From contig NZ_CANLKW010000001.1 in NCBI RefSeq assembly GCF_947491795.1, positions 496,001 to 560,000 on the forward strand: 64,000 bases of DNA, given 5' to 3'. Within the stretch, counting starts at the first letter, position 1; each line of letters starts with the position of its first letter. Under the pieces are notes generated by a model. It saw only the letters and a list, made by a program, of their open reading frames with translations, had not been told where the DNA came from and searched no databases. Origin of the DNA: an uncultured Roseobacter sp. Lineage in GTDB: Bacteria; Pseudomonadota; Alphaproteobacteria; Rhodobacterales; Rhodobacteraceae. This document shows positions 43,298-53,596 of the stretch, in pieces. The translations under genes and the position numbers were made by a program.

Positions 43298-44371
43298 TCA
43301 GTACCCGGTCATCTCCAGATACCCCTGACCGGTGTGGCTGCCGGTGATCGTTACCGGACCCTCCCAGTAGGATACCAGCGTGTCCATCCAGGCCTGGGGA
43401 TTGAGCGCCCGGACGGTCACATCGACACCTTTATCCGGCAACCTGGCACGCCAGACAACAGGAACGCTGCGTCCGGCGACCATGGCCGTCTCAAGCGGCT
43501 CGGACACAAAGGCACCGTCGGGAAAAGGTGTCGCCTCACCCTCGGGTGTAATCCAGGTGGCCGCAGTGAAATCGCCTGCTTCGCTGTCGTGCAGGGTAAA
43601 GCCCATCATCCGCGCGCCATCATCAAAAACCATCGAGAACCAATCCCAGCTGATCTGCGTTTCCCCCAGAGGCTGAGAGGCCCACTCCCGGTCCAGCCAG
43701 GCGGTGCCGCTGACGTCTACATCCCTGTCCGGCAGCTGCAGGGTGCCGCGGATGGCGTAAAAAGGCTGGGAATAATAGTAGCTTGCCCGTCCGGAAGCCG
43801 ATTTGACCGAATATCCGGCATCCCCTTGCAACACCAATGGCCCACCGGCGCTCAGCGCCATGTCATACCCGAAATCAGCACCCCGCGCCCGCAGATTGAG
43901 GTCGGCTATCCCGTCGCCCGTGGCCGTCATTTCCCAGTCATCAATCCAGGCTGTGAAGGGAGCGGCAATTGCACCCGCCTGCCCGATCCCGCCCCGCGCA
44001 AGACGTTCGGCGACGTAATGGGCGTCCGCAGTTGTCACGGCGGCGTGCCCCATCCAGACCTGCGGGCTGGTCCATCCCGGTGCGTCACCTGGTTCGAGAG
44101 CAGAGCGAAAGAGTGTCCATTGCAACCCGTACGCTATGCCGTCTGCGTCTTTGAGGTTGGCCGTCAGATACCACCATTCAATCCGGAAATCCGGATGGGG
44201 TCCGTGATCCCGGGGGAAAACTATCGGCAGATCTCGGGCCGGATGGCTGAACCCTTCGGCGTCAGCGCCCAGCCCGGCAAAGCCCTGTGCAGATGCGGGT
44301 GCAGTCATGCCAAGGCAAACGCAGCAAATGGCCAAAGTGCGCATCACGTAACCTGCAGAGTTATCTTTCAT
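43298..44371 (-). CDS. Lipocalin-like (AttH/CrtC-type) secreted protein
   Basis: FPRDHGPHPDFRIEWWYLTANLKDADGIAYGLQWTLFRSA; WLDREWASQPLGETQISWDWFSMVFDDGARMMGF. Confidence 0.9.
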   Translation of the reverse strand: MKDNSAGYVMRTLAICCVCLGMTAPASAQGFAGLGADAEGFSHPARDLPIVFPRDHGPHPDFRIEWWYLTANLKDADGIAYGLQWTLFRSALEPGDAPGWTSPQVWMGHAAVTTADAHYVAERLARGGIGQAGAIAAPFTAWIDDWEMTATGDGIADLNLRARGADFGYDMALSAGGPLVLQGDAGYSVKSASGRASYYYSQPFYAIRGTLQLPDRDVDVSGTAWLDREWASQPLGETQISWDWFSMVFDDGARMMGFTLHDSEAGDFTAATWITPEGEATPFPDGAFVSEPLETAMVAGRSVPVVWRARLPDKGVDVTVRALNPQAWMDTLVSYWEGPVTITGSHTGQGYLEMTGY

Positions 44372-46739
44372 TGCTGAACACCTTTAACAGCATCTGGGGC
44401 GGCGTGCGGGCAAGGCGAATGGCAGGCCAGAGCGCCGCGAGAAAAGCCGCCAGCATGGTCAGCACACCCAGTTGCAGCATGTCCCAGGGAAAGAGGAACA
44501 TCGGCAGGCGCCAGCCAAAGGCCTCAACGTTGACTACGGCCAGCAGCACCCAGGCCAGTCCGAGACCGAGCGGCACCGCAAGAAGCCCGGTCAGAGCGGC
44601 AAGACAAACAGCCCGCAGCAGCTCCAGACGTGCCAGCCGGCGGCGGGTCAGGCCGAGCGCCCAGACAGGCGCCAGCTGCGGCAGACGCATCGTGGCCAGC
44701 GTCAGCAGGCTGATCAGGATCGCCAGACCCGCAACCGACAGGGTCAGCAGGTTCAGCGCCGCTGTCACAGAAAAGGTCCGTTCGAAAACACTCAGGGAAA
44801 AGTCTTTGAGGTCGCGCTGGTTGATCAGCGCATCCGCGGGCAGCTCAAACGTATTGCGCAGGGTGCGCGCCAGCTCATCGGGCGTTTCTGTGCGCAGCCC
44901 GAACTGACGCGGAGAGAGACCGGGATAACGAGCACCGAACTGCTGTTCGGAAATGATGATCTGTCCTGCAGGGTTGCCATAGTCACTGTAGACGCCCAGA
45001 ACCACGTCGCCGGTTCCGAGCGTATCGCCGGGGCTCAGATTCTGTCGTCTTGCCAGCTGCTCATTGATCAGCGCGCCCTGACCTGCCGCAAGACGGTCCC
45101 AGACGCCGTCCACTGCACTCAGAAGCGGCCAGTTGTCCCGGTATGTCGCATGATCGCGCAGGCCAAAAAGCTCGGCAGGCAGACCGCCCTCCCGCAGGTC
45201 AACAGAAACAATGGGCAGAACGGCAACGGACCAGGCCACAAGAAACTGTTCTATTTCAGCGGCCTGCTCAGCAGAGCTCACCCTGAGATACAGTTCCGAG
45301 GACAGCCGCTGGTCAAGGTAACCGGTGAAAGTTAGCCGGAAGCTGGAAACCATGGTCGAGACACCGATGTTTGCGGCCATTGCCAGGAGCAGAGCCATCA
45401 AAGCCATGGACAACCCTGGCAGTTGCTGTCTGCTGTCCGCCCAGAACCATTCTGACACCGGGCCACGGCTGATCCGCCCGGCAAGCGACAGGCAGACCGC
45501 CAGCACCCAGGGCAGGCACAGCGCAGCCCCGGTCAGCAGGCAGGCCAGCAGCCCGAAACCGGCAAACAGCCCCTCTCCTACCTGAGAGATCAGTGCCCCC
45601 GTGCCGAAAAGAACAAGAGCCAGCAGCAACATCCAGCGACCCGCATTGCCTGCGTGCAGGCTCATCGCGCGGGGGTGATTGAACGACAAAAGAGGCATCC
45701 GGGCCAGTTTGATGAGCGCTGAACCGGCCGCAATGGCCGTCCCGCCGAAGGCCATCCCTAGACCGGACAGCCACCACACAGGTCGAAGCTGTAGTTGTCC
45801 CGTCACTTCTGCGCCATAGAGCCCACGCAGGGTTGCAGCCACGTCCGGCAACAGCGCGGCGGCAATGAGATACCCCAGCGTCACACCAAGCGCTCCGGCC
45901 ACCAGGGCAAAAAAGGTTAGCTCAACCGCCAGAAGCGCCATAAGCCGGGTCAGCGGCAGCCCAAGCGCGCGCAGAGTACGAAAAACGGGTCTGCGCTGCT
46001 CAAAGGCGAGCCCGACCGCACCGTAGACGATAAAAATGCCCACGGCAAAGGACAGCATTCCAAACGCGGTCAGATTGACATGAAAACTGCGCGTCAGCCG
46101 GGATACGTCTGTTTGCGCCAGCGGTTCGGAAATCGTGTAAACATCCGGCAGCGGCACAGTTTGTGGCGGCTGTGCCGGTGCCACCACGAGATAGCGCAGC
46201 TGCCCGTCTCCCTGCAGCAACCGGTCCGCCAGCGCGATATCCGCCATTGCCTGCCCCCGGGGGCGTCTGTCATCGGGGCGGACGTCTGTATCAAACCCTG
46301 TCAGGAGCGGCACATCATCCGGGTGGGCAAAAAGCACAGGCCCGTCGTCTAACAGCAGGTTCTGCATGGGGCCGGTTGCGCTTGGTCCGGCACCCGCAGG
46401 TGTCGGAAAAGTCAGCGGATCAATTCCGGTCAGCAGCACGACACCGCCTGGTGTGCGCAATTCTCCCTCCATCACCGGGCTGACCAGCCAGCCGTTGCGG
46501 CGCAGCGAGACGTATTCAGCGACCGTCAGCGCCTGGCCATCCCGCCGGGTCAGTCGCGAAAGATCACCGGCTCCCAGTGTATCTGACGCTGCGGCATAGC
46601 TTGCCCGGGCCTCAGCATTGATCGCCTGAACACCGGACCAGAGCGCCGTCGCCAGCGCGAGCCCCGTCACCAGTGTCAGCAACTGCCACGGATTACGCCG
46701 CCAGTGCGACAACAAAGCCGTCAGCCCGGCCCCCGTCAT
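44361..46739 (-). CDS. FtsX-type ABC transporter permease
   Basis: 792 aa, two FtsX-like blocks; VFRTLRALGLPLTRLMALLAVELTFF. Confidence 0.9.
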   Translation of the reverse strand: MTGAGLTALLSHWRRNPWQLLTLVTGLALATALWSGVQAINAEARASYAAASDTLGAGDLSRLTRRDGQALTVAEYVSLRRNGWLVSPVMEGELRTPGGVVLLTGIDPLTFPTPAGAGPSATGPMQNLLLDDGPVLFAHPDDVPLLTGFDTDVRPDDRRPRGQAMADIALADRLLQGDGQLRYLVVAPAQPPQTVPLPDVYTISEPLAQTDVSRLTRSFHVNLTAFGMLSFAVGIFIVYGAVGLAFEQRRPVFRTLRALGLPLTRLMALLAVELTFFALVAGALGVTLGYLIAAALLPDVAATLRGLYGAEVTGQLQLRPVWWLSGLGMAFGGTAIAAGSALIKLARMPLLSFNHPRAMSLHAGNAGRWMLLLALVLFGTGALISQVGEGLFAGFGLLACLLTGAALCLPWVLAVCLSLAGRISRGPVSEWFWADSRQQLPGLSMALMALLLAMAANIGVSTMVSSFRLTFTGYLDQRLSSELYLRVSSAEQAAEIEQFLVAWSVAVLPIVSVDLREGGLPAELFGLRDHATYRDNWPLLSAVDGVWDRLAAGQGALINEQLARRQNLSPGDTLGTGDVVLGVYSDYGNPAGQIIISEQQFGARYPGLSPRQFGLRTETPDELARTLRNTFELPADALINQRDLKDFSLSVFERTFSVTAALNLLTLSVAGLAILISLLTLATMRLPQLAPVWALGLTRRRLARLELLRAVCLAALTGLLAVPLGLGLAWVLLAVVNVEAFGWRLPMFLFPWDMLQLGVLTMLAAFLAALWPAIRLARTPPQMLLKVFSNER

Positions 46740-47425
46740 GTACCACCAGCTTTCAATCGTTCCCGCACAACGGTCTGGCCAGCCGACAGCGTCAGCCGGT
46801 TGCCCATGCGGGCCGCCTGGCGCGCAGAGTGCGTGACCATGAGAACTGCCGAGCCGGCCTCAGAGGCCGTTTCAAGCAACAGGTCAAGCACGCGGTCGGC
46901 AGATGCTTCATCCAGGTTCCCCGTCGGCTCATCGGCGAGTATCAGTCGCGGAACTGCCGCGAGTGTTCGCGCGATGGCCACACGCTGCTGCTGGCCGCCG
47001 GACAGAGCCTCAGGGTACTTTTGCAGGTGATCACCAAGACCAAGTTTATGCGCCAGATACTCTGCGTGTTCCGGGTCATGTTTTTGCGACAGCCTTGCGT
47101 GAAAAGCGATGTTTGCTGCCACGGTCAGACTGGGTATCAGGTTGAACTGCTGAAAAACCAGACCGACAGTACCGCGCCGCACTTCGGCGCTTTCTGCGTC
47201 ACCGAGTACCGTAATGTCGCGGCCATCCAGCAAAATCTGCCCGCCCGACGGTTTGTCGAGACCGGCAATAAGGTGCAGAACCGTACTTTTGCCACTGCCG
47301 GATTCCCCCTCCAGTGCCAGTGTGCCACCAGCCTGCAGATCAAAGGTCACATCGCGCAAAACCTGCTGTGCCATGGCCTCCTGGCCATAGGTCTTGCTCA
47401 GCTGACGGACCTGTAAAAGCATCAC
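46736..47425 (-). CDS. ABC transporter ATP-binding protein (LolD/MacB type)
   Basis: Walker A GESGSGKST; signature LSGGQQQRVAIARTLA; Walker B LILADEPTGNLD. Confidence 0.96.
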   Translation of the reverse strand: MMLLQVRQLSKTYGQEAMAQQVLRDVTFDLQAGGTLALEGESGSGKSTVLHLIAGLDKPSGGQILLDGRDITVLGDAESAEVRRGTVGLVFQQFNLIPSLTVAANIAFHARLSQKHDPEHAEYLAHKLGLGDHLQKYPEALSGGQQQRVAIARTLAAVPRLILADEPTGNLDEASADRVLDLLLETASEAGSAVLMVTHSARQAARMGNRLTLSAGQTVVRERLKAGGT

Positions 47426-47856
47426 GGTTTAACCTTTTGACCGCAGCGGCGCGTGTTTTGAAACCAACACTGTCCGGCCAGCCGCAACGGGTTCAGAGGG
47501 ATGTGTAACCCCAGGACAGAACAAAAGGTATGCGACACTTTCCGTTGGGGTCTGGCCGTGTGATCTGGTCAACTGGTGAAGCACCATAGCTGAAGGCTGC
47601 CCGTTCCGCTTTCTTGCAATTCTGGTGCGGGACTGATGGCCGAAAAACACAGGTGCGGTTACCCGAAGAAGGGAACGTTCCCGGCCAATGTGCATCGCGC
47701 TCACTCCTTCAGCAAAGACCGGCCTTGTGAACAATATGCTCCATCAGCCCGGCCTTTTAACCAGATAGCGGATCGCTGTGGAATGACCAGCGCTTCCCAA
47801 TCCAAAAGGCAGCGGATACACCTGTGAAACCCCCACACCGCTGCCCGGGAGCTTTC

Positions 47857-48543
47857 ATGACCGACTATGCCATTGCACCACCCCCCCTGACCGCACTTCC
47901 CATCGCAGGATCCAACGCTCTGTTTCCTGTCCGCCGGGTCTATTGCATCGGGCGTAATTATGCCGCCCATGCCATCGAGATGGGCCATGATCCGGACAGG
48001 GAGCCGCCGTTCTTCTTTCAGAAAAACCCGGACAATCTGGTCACAGACGGCGTGTTTCCATACCCGCCAAAAACAGCGGATGTGCACCACGAGGTGGAAC
48101 TTGCCGTCATGCTGAAATCCGGCGGGCGCAATATACAGGTGCATGATGCCAGCACCCATATTTATGGCTATGCGCTGGCGCTCGACATGACCCGCCGCGA
48201 TCTGCAGGGCGACATGAAAAAAGCGGGAAGACCCTGGGAGATCGGCAAGGCCTTTGAGGCCTCAGCACCTGTGGGTCCGGTGCATCCTGTCTCCGCAACA
48301 GGTTTGCTGAGCGAGGGCGCTGTGACGCTGCATGTGAACGGTGAGCTGCGCCAGGAGGGTGACCTCAATCAGTTGATCTGGAAGGTGCCGGAAATGATTT
48401 CCTATCTCTCAGAATACTTTGAACTGGCACCGGGCGATGTGATCCTGTCGGGAACGCCTGCAGGTGTGGGCCCGGTCGTTCGCGGTGACGTCATGGAAAT
48501 CGCAATTGCCGGCCTCGGCAGCATGTCCGTACGCGTTGCCTGA
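47857..48543 (+). CDS. Fumarylacetoacetate hydrolase family protein
   Basis: YCIGRNYAAHAIEMGHDP...PPFFFQKNPDNLV...EVELAVMLKSGG...GDVILSGTPAGVGPV. Confidence 0.93.
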   Translation: MTDYAIAPPPLTALPIAGSNALFPVRRVYCIGRNYAAHAIEMGHDPDREPPFFFQKNPDNLVTDGVFPYPPKTADVHHEVELAVMLKSGGRNIQVHDASTHIYGYALALDMTRRDLQGDMKKAGRPWEIGKAFEASAPVGPVHPVSATGLLSEGAVTLHVNGELRQEGDLNQLIWKVPEMISYLSEYFELAPGDVILSGTPAGVGPVVRGDVMEIAIAGLGSMSVRVA

Positions 48544-48553
48544 CGTCGCTGTG

Positions 48554-49543
48554 TCAGGATAAATGCTGCAAGACGCGGTTTGCCAGGGCGGTTGCGCTGT
48601 CAAACGCGGCCTCGACCCGGCCTGCCCCGCACCAGTCACCAGCCGCACCCAGACCCAAGCGTTCATCCAGAAGAAACGGGGTTTCAGCAGGACAGGATAC
48701 AGCTGCATAGCGCCACCGGTGCAGGCTGATGTGATCCGCCCGCGCAGCATCGATCTGGGTCACATCGGACAAGGCACGCAAAAGTACCTCCTGTACACGC
48801 CTCTGATCCTCTTCCAGATGCGCTTCGGCCCAGCTGTTTGACGTCTGACAGATGAGCGCAGGCGGACGCGCCCTGCCCGGTTTGCTGTGATTGGCTGCGA
48901 TCCAGGCCAGCGGCGCGCCATCTGCTGAAATTGCATCCCAGCCGAGGTTTGGAAGCGTTTCAAAGCCGCACATCAGTGTGTAACAGCCCTGCATCTGAAT
49001 TGCGTCCGGCATATGCACCTGTCCGAAATCACCCGGCATCAACCGGCGTGTCTGCACCGAGGGCGCAGTCGATAACACCATGTCAAAACCCGAATACTCG
49101 GACGCGTCCTGCATTCTCAGTGTCCAGCCGCTTTCGCCTGCCGATACTGACGCGACTTCGACCGTATGAAGCACGTTCAGCTCCTCAGCGGCGGCCTTGC
49201 ACAGGCTGTTCATCGCAGGCGTGCCCACAAAACGCGGCGCGGTCCATGCTGGCGCGTCCGACAACCGGCCCGCCTGAAACTGAAGCAGTCTTGGCTGCCA
49301 TTCCGCCACCTGTCCACGGTCGATAAATGGTGTCAGAAACTCCCGAAACGTGGCTCCCTTCGCGGTAAAGTACTGTGCGCCATGATCAAAACTGTGCGCA
49401 CCCGCGCGGCGCGTTGACATACGCCCGCCCGTGCCACGGGATTTCTCAAAAACGCGGACGTCTGCACGGCCGCTCAGCATCCCGGCCAGCCGCACACCTG
49501 CAAGGCCCGCGCCAATTACCGCAATTTTTATACCAGCTGCCAT
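48554..49543 (-). CDS. NAD(P)/FAD-dependent oxidoreductase, renalase-like
   Basis: KIAVIGAGLAGVRLAGMLSGRADVRVFEKSRGTGGRMSTRRAGAHSFDHGAQYFTAK. Confidence 0.9.
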   Translation of the reverse strand: MAAGIKIAVIGAGLAGVRLAGMLSGRADVRVFEKSRGTGGRMSTRRAGAHSFDHGAQYFTAKGATFREFLTPFIDRGQVAEWQPRLLQFQAGRLSDAPAWTAPRFVGTPAMNSLCKAAAEELNVLHTVEVASVSAGESGWTLRMQDASEYSGFDMVLSTAPSVQTRRLMPGDFGQVHMPDAIQMQGCYTLMCGFETLPNLGWDAISADGAPLAWIAANHSKPGRARPPALICQTSNSWAEAHLEEDQRRVQEVLLRALSDVTQIDAARADHISLHRWRYAAVSCPAETPFLLDERLGLGAAGDWCGAGRVEAAFDSATALANRVLQHLS

Positions 49544-49604
49544 ATTCGTTCGTATCCCACCTGTTCTGTGACACAGCTAATGCCACGCGGTACATGGGCA
49601 AGGG

Positions 49605-51011
49605 TCACAGACGGTAAGTGCGCCGCGCAAGCCCGCAGGAGAGTTCCTCAATCATTTCAAAGGCCTCATCTTCTCGCAGGCGGTGATCTGCAACAAGACG
49701 TGCAAGCCAGGCACAATCCACACGCCGGGCCACCTCATGCCGCGCAGGTATCGACGGAAACGCGCGGGTGTCGTCATTGAAACCGGCGGTATTGTAAATG
49801 CCCGCTGTCTCGGTTGTCATTTCGCGGAAACGGCGCATGCCCTCGGCACTGTCATGAAACCACCACGCAGGCCCCAGCACCAGTGACGGCCATGCACCTG
49901 CCAGAGGGGCCAGTTCACGCGCATAGGCTGTCTCGTCCAGCGTAAACAGCACAATCCGCAGATCAGGCGCGTCCCCGACCGCATTCAGAAGCGGCGCGAG
50001 GCTGCGGGTAAATTCTGTCTGCACGGGGATATCAAACCCCTTGTCCCGGCCGTATCGCTCAAAAACTGCCCGGTTGTGATTGCGTGAAGAGCCCGGGTGG
50101 ATCTGCATCACCATGCCGTCCTGTGCGCTCATCCGGGCCATTTCGGTGAGCATCTGCGCGCGGAAGAGAGCGACGTCATCACCAGTAGCAGCATCACGCC
50201 TTATCCTGTCAAAGAGTGCCGCTGCCTCGCTTTGGGCCAGATCCGCAGTCCGGGCGTCGGGTATCCCATGATCGGTTGCGGTCGCCCCCATGCTGCGAAA
50301 GAAGTCACGCCGGCTCTGGTGGGCTGCCAGATAGCCTACCCAGGTGCCGGTATCCTCTCCCGTCAGTTCGCCCAGTTGGTCGAGCGCCCGGGCAAAACCC
50401 TCGTGGTCCGGATCGGTCACCTGGTCGGGGCGATATGTCGGGATCACCCGGCCCGTCCAGCCGCTCTCTTTTATACTTCTGTGATGCGCCAGATCATCGA
50501 GCGCGCTGTCGGTGGTCGCAAGAACCTCAATATTGAATGTCTCATAGAGCGCCCTGGGACGAAAACCCGGAGAGGCCAGAGCCTCTGCAATGCGATCATA
50601 CGCGTCATCAGCCGTTTGCGCACTCAGTGGCTGCTTCAGGCCAAACAGCCTGTCAAACGTGATATCGAGCCACAGCCGCGTGGGTGTTCCGCGAAACAGA
50701 TGATAGTTACTGGCAAACCGCTGCCAGATCGCCCGGGGATCCGGCGCATTTCCGGTACCATCAGTTCGGGCAACGCCAAAATCCTCGAGGCTCATGCCCT
50801 GACTGGCGAACATGCGGGTGATATAGTGATCCGGCGTCACGATCAGCGCGGACGGATCCGGGAAGGCATGATTTTGGGCAAACCATGCGGGGTCCGTATG
50901 CCCGTGCGGGCATATGAGTGGCAGGTCCCGCGCAACCTCAAAAAGTGCCCGTGCCAAGCCATCGGCGCCGGTGTTTTTCAGAAGTGTATCTTCGTGGAAC
51001 AGACCTGTCAT
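49605..51011 (-). CDS. uxaC: Glucuronate isomerase
   Basis: LPLICPHGHTDPAWFAQN; PTRLWLDITFDRLFGL; MQIHPGSSRNHNRAVFERYGRDKGFDIP. Confidence 0.94.
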   Translation of the reverse strand: MTGLFHEDTLLKNTGADGLARALFEVARDLPLICPHGHTDPAWFAQNHAFPDPSALIVTPDHYITRMFASQGMSLEDFGVARTDGTGNAPDPRAIWQRFASNYHLFRGTPTRLWLDITFDRLFGLKQPLSAQTADDAYDRIAEALASPGFRPRALYETFNIEVLATTDSALDDLAHHRSIKESGWTGRVIPTYRPDQVTDPDHEGFARALDQLGELTGEDTGTWVGYLAAHQSRRDFFRSMGATATDHGIPDARTADLAQSEAAALFDRIRRDAATGDDVALFRAQMLTEMARMSAQDGMVMQIHPGSSRNHNRAVFERYGRDKGFDIPVQTEFTRSLAPLLNAVGDAPDLRIVLFTLDETAYARELAPLAGAWPSLVLGPAWWFHDSAEGMRRFREMTTETAGIYNTAGFNDDTRAFPSIPARHEVARRVDCAWLARLVADHRLREDEAFEMIEELSCGLARRTYRL

Positions 51012-51247
51012 GAGCAGATGGGCAAACGGGTTCTGAGCGGGGTTCTTGCCATAGTGGGCCTGCCTTTCCGGTCTGTCTGGATGAGGACGGCACAGGCCGG
51101 TCCGGTCGGCAGATGGTGCGCAAATCAGGTCAGCGGTGTCAAGCGGGGCGGTCCGGAATGACAGGCAGCGCAAAGAGGCTCTTGCCTCTGGCGCAGGAGT
51201 ATAGAGTATCGCGCCTGAAACATGCTCCGCCCAAAGAGGATCGCCTG

Positions 51248-52054
51248 ATGAAAACCGAGTACGCGCTGGCCGATGGAAAACTTCTGATCCGCAGCGAGGG
51301 TGCGGTAGGGCAAATCACCTTCAACAGGCCCGACAGGCTGAATGCCATGTCACTGGATATGTGGGACGGGCTGGCGTTGGCGCTGAAAGAATTTGCGGAT
51401 AACGACGACATCCGCGCTGTGATCCTGAGCGGTGCAGGCGAGCGGGCTTTTGTGTCCGGGGCAGATATCTCAGAATTCGATGAAATGCGGGCGACAGAAG
51501 CGGGCATTCGCAACTACAACGACCGCTATGAAGGGGCCGATGCCGCGCTCTACAACTTTCCAAAACCCACCATCGCGCAGATACACGGGTTCTGCGTCGG
51601 CGGTGGCATGGCAATTGCCCTGAGTTGCGACATCCGCATCTGCTCAGAAACTACACGCATGGGCATTCCTGCGGCGAAACTCGGCCTTGGATATGGATAC
51701 GCTGGCGTACGCCGCCTGACGGATGTGGCCGGACCGGCTGTCGCGTCGGAAGTTCTCTTTTCTGCTCAGATGTTCGACGCGGCAGGTGCTCTTTCCCGAG
51801 GGCTCGTGAACCGTGTCGTGCCGGAGGCCGACCTCGCATCCGAGGTGGCCGCCCTCGCAGACAGGATAGCGGCCAATGCCCCGCTCACGGTCGAGGCCGC
51901 CAAGGCCGCGATCCAGGCCGCTACCGGCCCCGATCCTGAAAGCCATGCTGACCACATCGATGCTCTGGCTATGGCCTGTTCGACCAGCGCAGATTATGCC
52001 GAAGGGCGGGCCGCATTTGCGGAAAAACGAACCCCGGTGTTTCGCAGAAAATAA
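51248..52054 (+). CDS. Enoyl-CoA hydratase/isomerase family protein
   Basis: GQITFNRPDRLNAMSLDMWDGLALAL; GERAFVSGADISEF; IHGFCVGGGMAIALSCDIRI. Confidence 0.94.
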   Translation: MKTEYALADGKLLIRSEGAVGQITFNRPDRLNAMSLDMWDGLALALKEFADNDDIRAVILSGAGERAFVSGADISEFDEMRATEAGIRNYNDRYEGADAALYNFPKPTIAQIHGFCVGGGMAIALSCDIRICSETTRMGIPAAKLGLGYGYAGVRRLTDVAGPAVASEVLFSAQMFDAAGALSRGLVNRVVPEADLASEVAALADRIAANAPLTVEAAKAAIQAATGPDPESHADHIDALAMACSTSADYAEGRAAFAEKRTPVFRRK

Positions 52055-52269
52055 CGGCCAGCCTGACTTCGGGAATTGTCCTCTGGTGATCCGCTCGCCA
52101 GGCACAGAATGCGTATCAATACCGGACACAATCCGCGAAGTTTCAGATTATTGCATTCAATTCAACCGGATGCCACGCGCCCGCCGCCGGGCCGCCATGT
52201 TCTGATCACATTCAGGGCTGACATATTCAATTGTACTCAAATGAATCTAAAGGCCGACGCGCTCGGCCC

Positions 52270-53559
52270 GTGACTGCGAACTGGTATCAACAGATGACAC
52301 GTGAGAACGCACTGGAAGGACTCAGCTGGGAGGACGAACTGCCACTAGGCACGACGCTTCTCAACGGTCAGTATAAGATCACAGGCCAGCTGCAGCGCGG
52401 CGGCTTTGCAATTGCCTATATTGCGCGCAACAGTCTGGATCGGGAATTTGTCATCAAAGAGTGCTTCCCTACGGACATGTGTCGCCGCACAGGCGAAGCT
52501 GTTCAGCCCGTAGATACCCGTTTTGACCGTGCGATGAATGCCGTTCGCCGTCAGTTCATCCTGGAAGCGCGCCGTATGTCGCGATTGCAGCATCCCGGCA
52601 TTGTGGGCGTGCACCAGGTTTTCGAGGAAAACAACACGGCCTATATGGCGCTTGATATGGTGCAGGGCCAGGACCTGCTGAGTATTGCAGAAAACAACCC
52701 CGAAAGGGTGACACCTGCGTTTTTCGCCAGTGTGCTCGACCAGATGCTGGATGCGCTGTCGTATACGCACGCCCATGGTGTTTTGCACCGCGACATTTCT
52801 CCCGACAATATTCTGGTCGATGAAAACGACTGTCTCACGCTGATTGATTTCGGCGCAGCCAGCGAACACAACCCCGTGGACAGCGGCGCGCAGACCATGA
52901 TCGCTGTCAAAGATGGCTACTCACCGCACGAGTTTTACAGGCCTGGCACAGGACACGACTTTTCCAGTGACCTCTATGCCCTTGGCGCGACCCTTTACCA
53001 TATCATTACAGGCGGGGTAGCGCCGGACTGCCAGACCCGCATGCGTGCTGTCTCAGACGGCAAGCCTGACCCGATCATTCCGCTGGCACTTCATAGTTGC
53101 AACCTGGACCCGGTTATTCTGCGCTCGATCGACCAGGCGATGCAGATCGAACAGGCGATGCGGTTTCGCGGCGCAGAAGACTGGCGTGCCGCACTGGACG
53201 GAGAAACACCACCAAATCGCCCGCCCAGACCCGCAAACACTGACCGGATGCTGGAAACGCGCATTTCAGAGCTGGTCACCCAGATCAATCCGCTGATCGA
53301 AACCGGCGCGCCAGGGGAAAAAGATATCGCGCCAGCCCTTCCGACCACGCAGTCGGAACCTCGCCGGGTCGTTGATATATTCGGCAACCCCATCGATGAC
53401 GTGGACGCCTGGCTGCGCGAACAGGACGCAGAAAGCACCCTGCCCCCCGCCCGGGCGCCTGCCGCCGACCCGCTGGAAGATCAGGCAGCCGAGACCAACC
53501 CTGAACCCCGAAAATCCCTGCTGGGCAAGCTGATGTCCCGCTGTACAGGTCGCAGATAA
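52270..53559 (+). CDS. Soluble eukaryotic-like Ser/Thr protein kinase
   Basis: KITGQLQRGGFAIAYIARNSLDREFVIKE; HRDISPDNILVDEN; LIDFGAASEH; no C-terminal TM; GTG start at 52270 or ATG at 52294. Confidence 0.9.
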   Translation: MTANWYQQMTRENALEGLSWEDELPLGTTLLNGQYKITGQLQRGGFAIAYIARNSLDREFVIKECFPTDMCRRTGEAVQPVDTRFDRAMNAVRRQFILEARRMSRLQHPGIVGVHQVFEENNTAYMALDMVQGQDLLSIAENNPERVTPAFFASVLDQMLDALSYTHAHGVLHRDISPDNILVDENDCLTLIDFGAASEHNPVDSGAQTMIAVKDGYSPHEFYRPGTGHDFSSDLYALGATLYHIITGGVAPDCQTRMRAVSDGKPDPIIPLALHSCNLDPVILRSIDQAMQIEQAMRFRGAEDWRAALDGETPPNRPPRPANTDRMLETRISELVTQINPLIETGAPGEKDIAPALPTTQSEPRRVVDIFGNPIDDVDAWLREQDAESTLPPARAPAADPLEDQAAETNPEPRKSLLGKLMSRCTGRR

Positions 53560-53596
53560 ACCTGAGACCCGCCAAGATAAACGAACGGAGAACCCG

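Noticed and set aside
42995-44377. 460-aa plus-strand ORF
   Set aside because: Antisense to the lipocalin-like and oxidoreductase genes; no domain.
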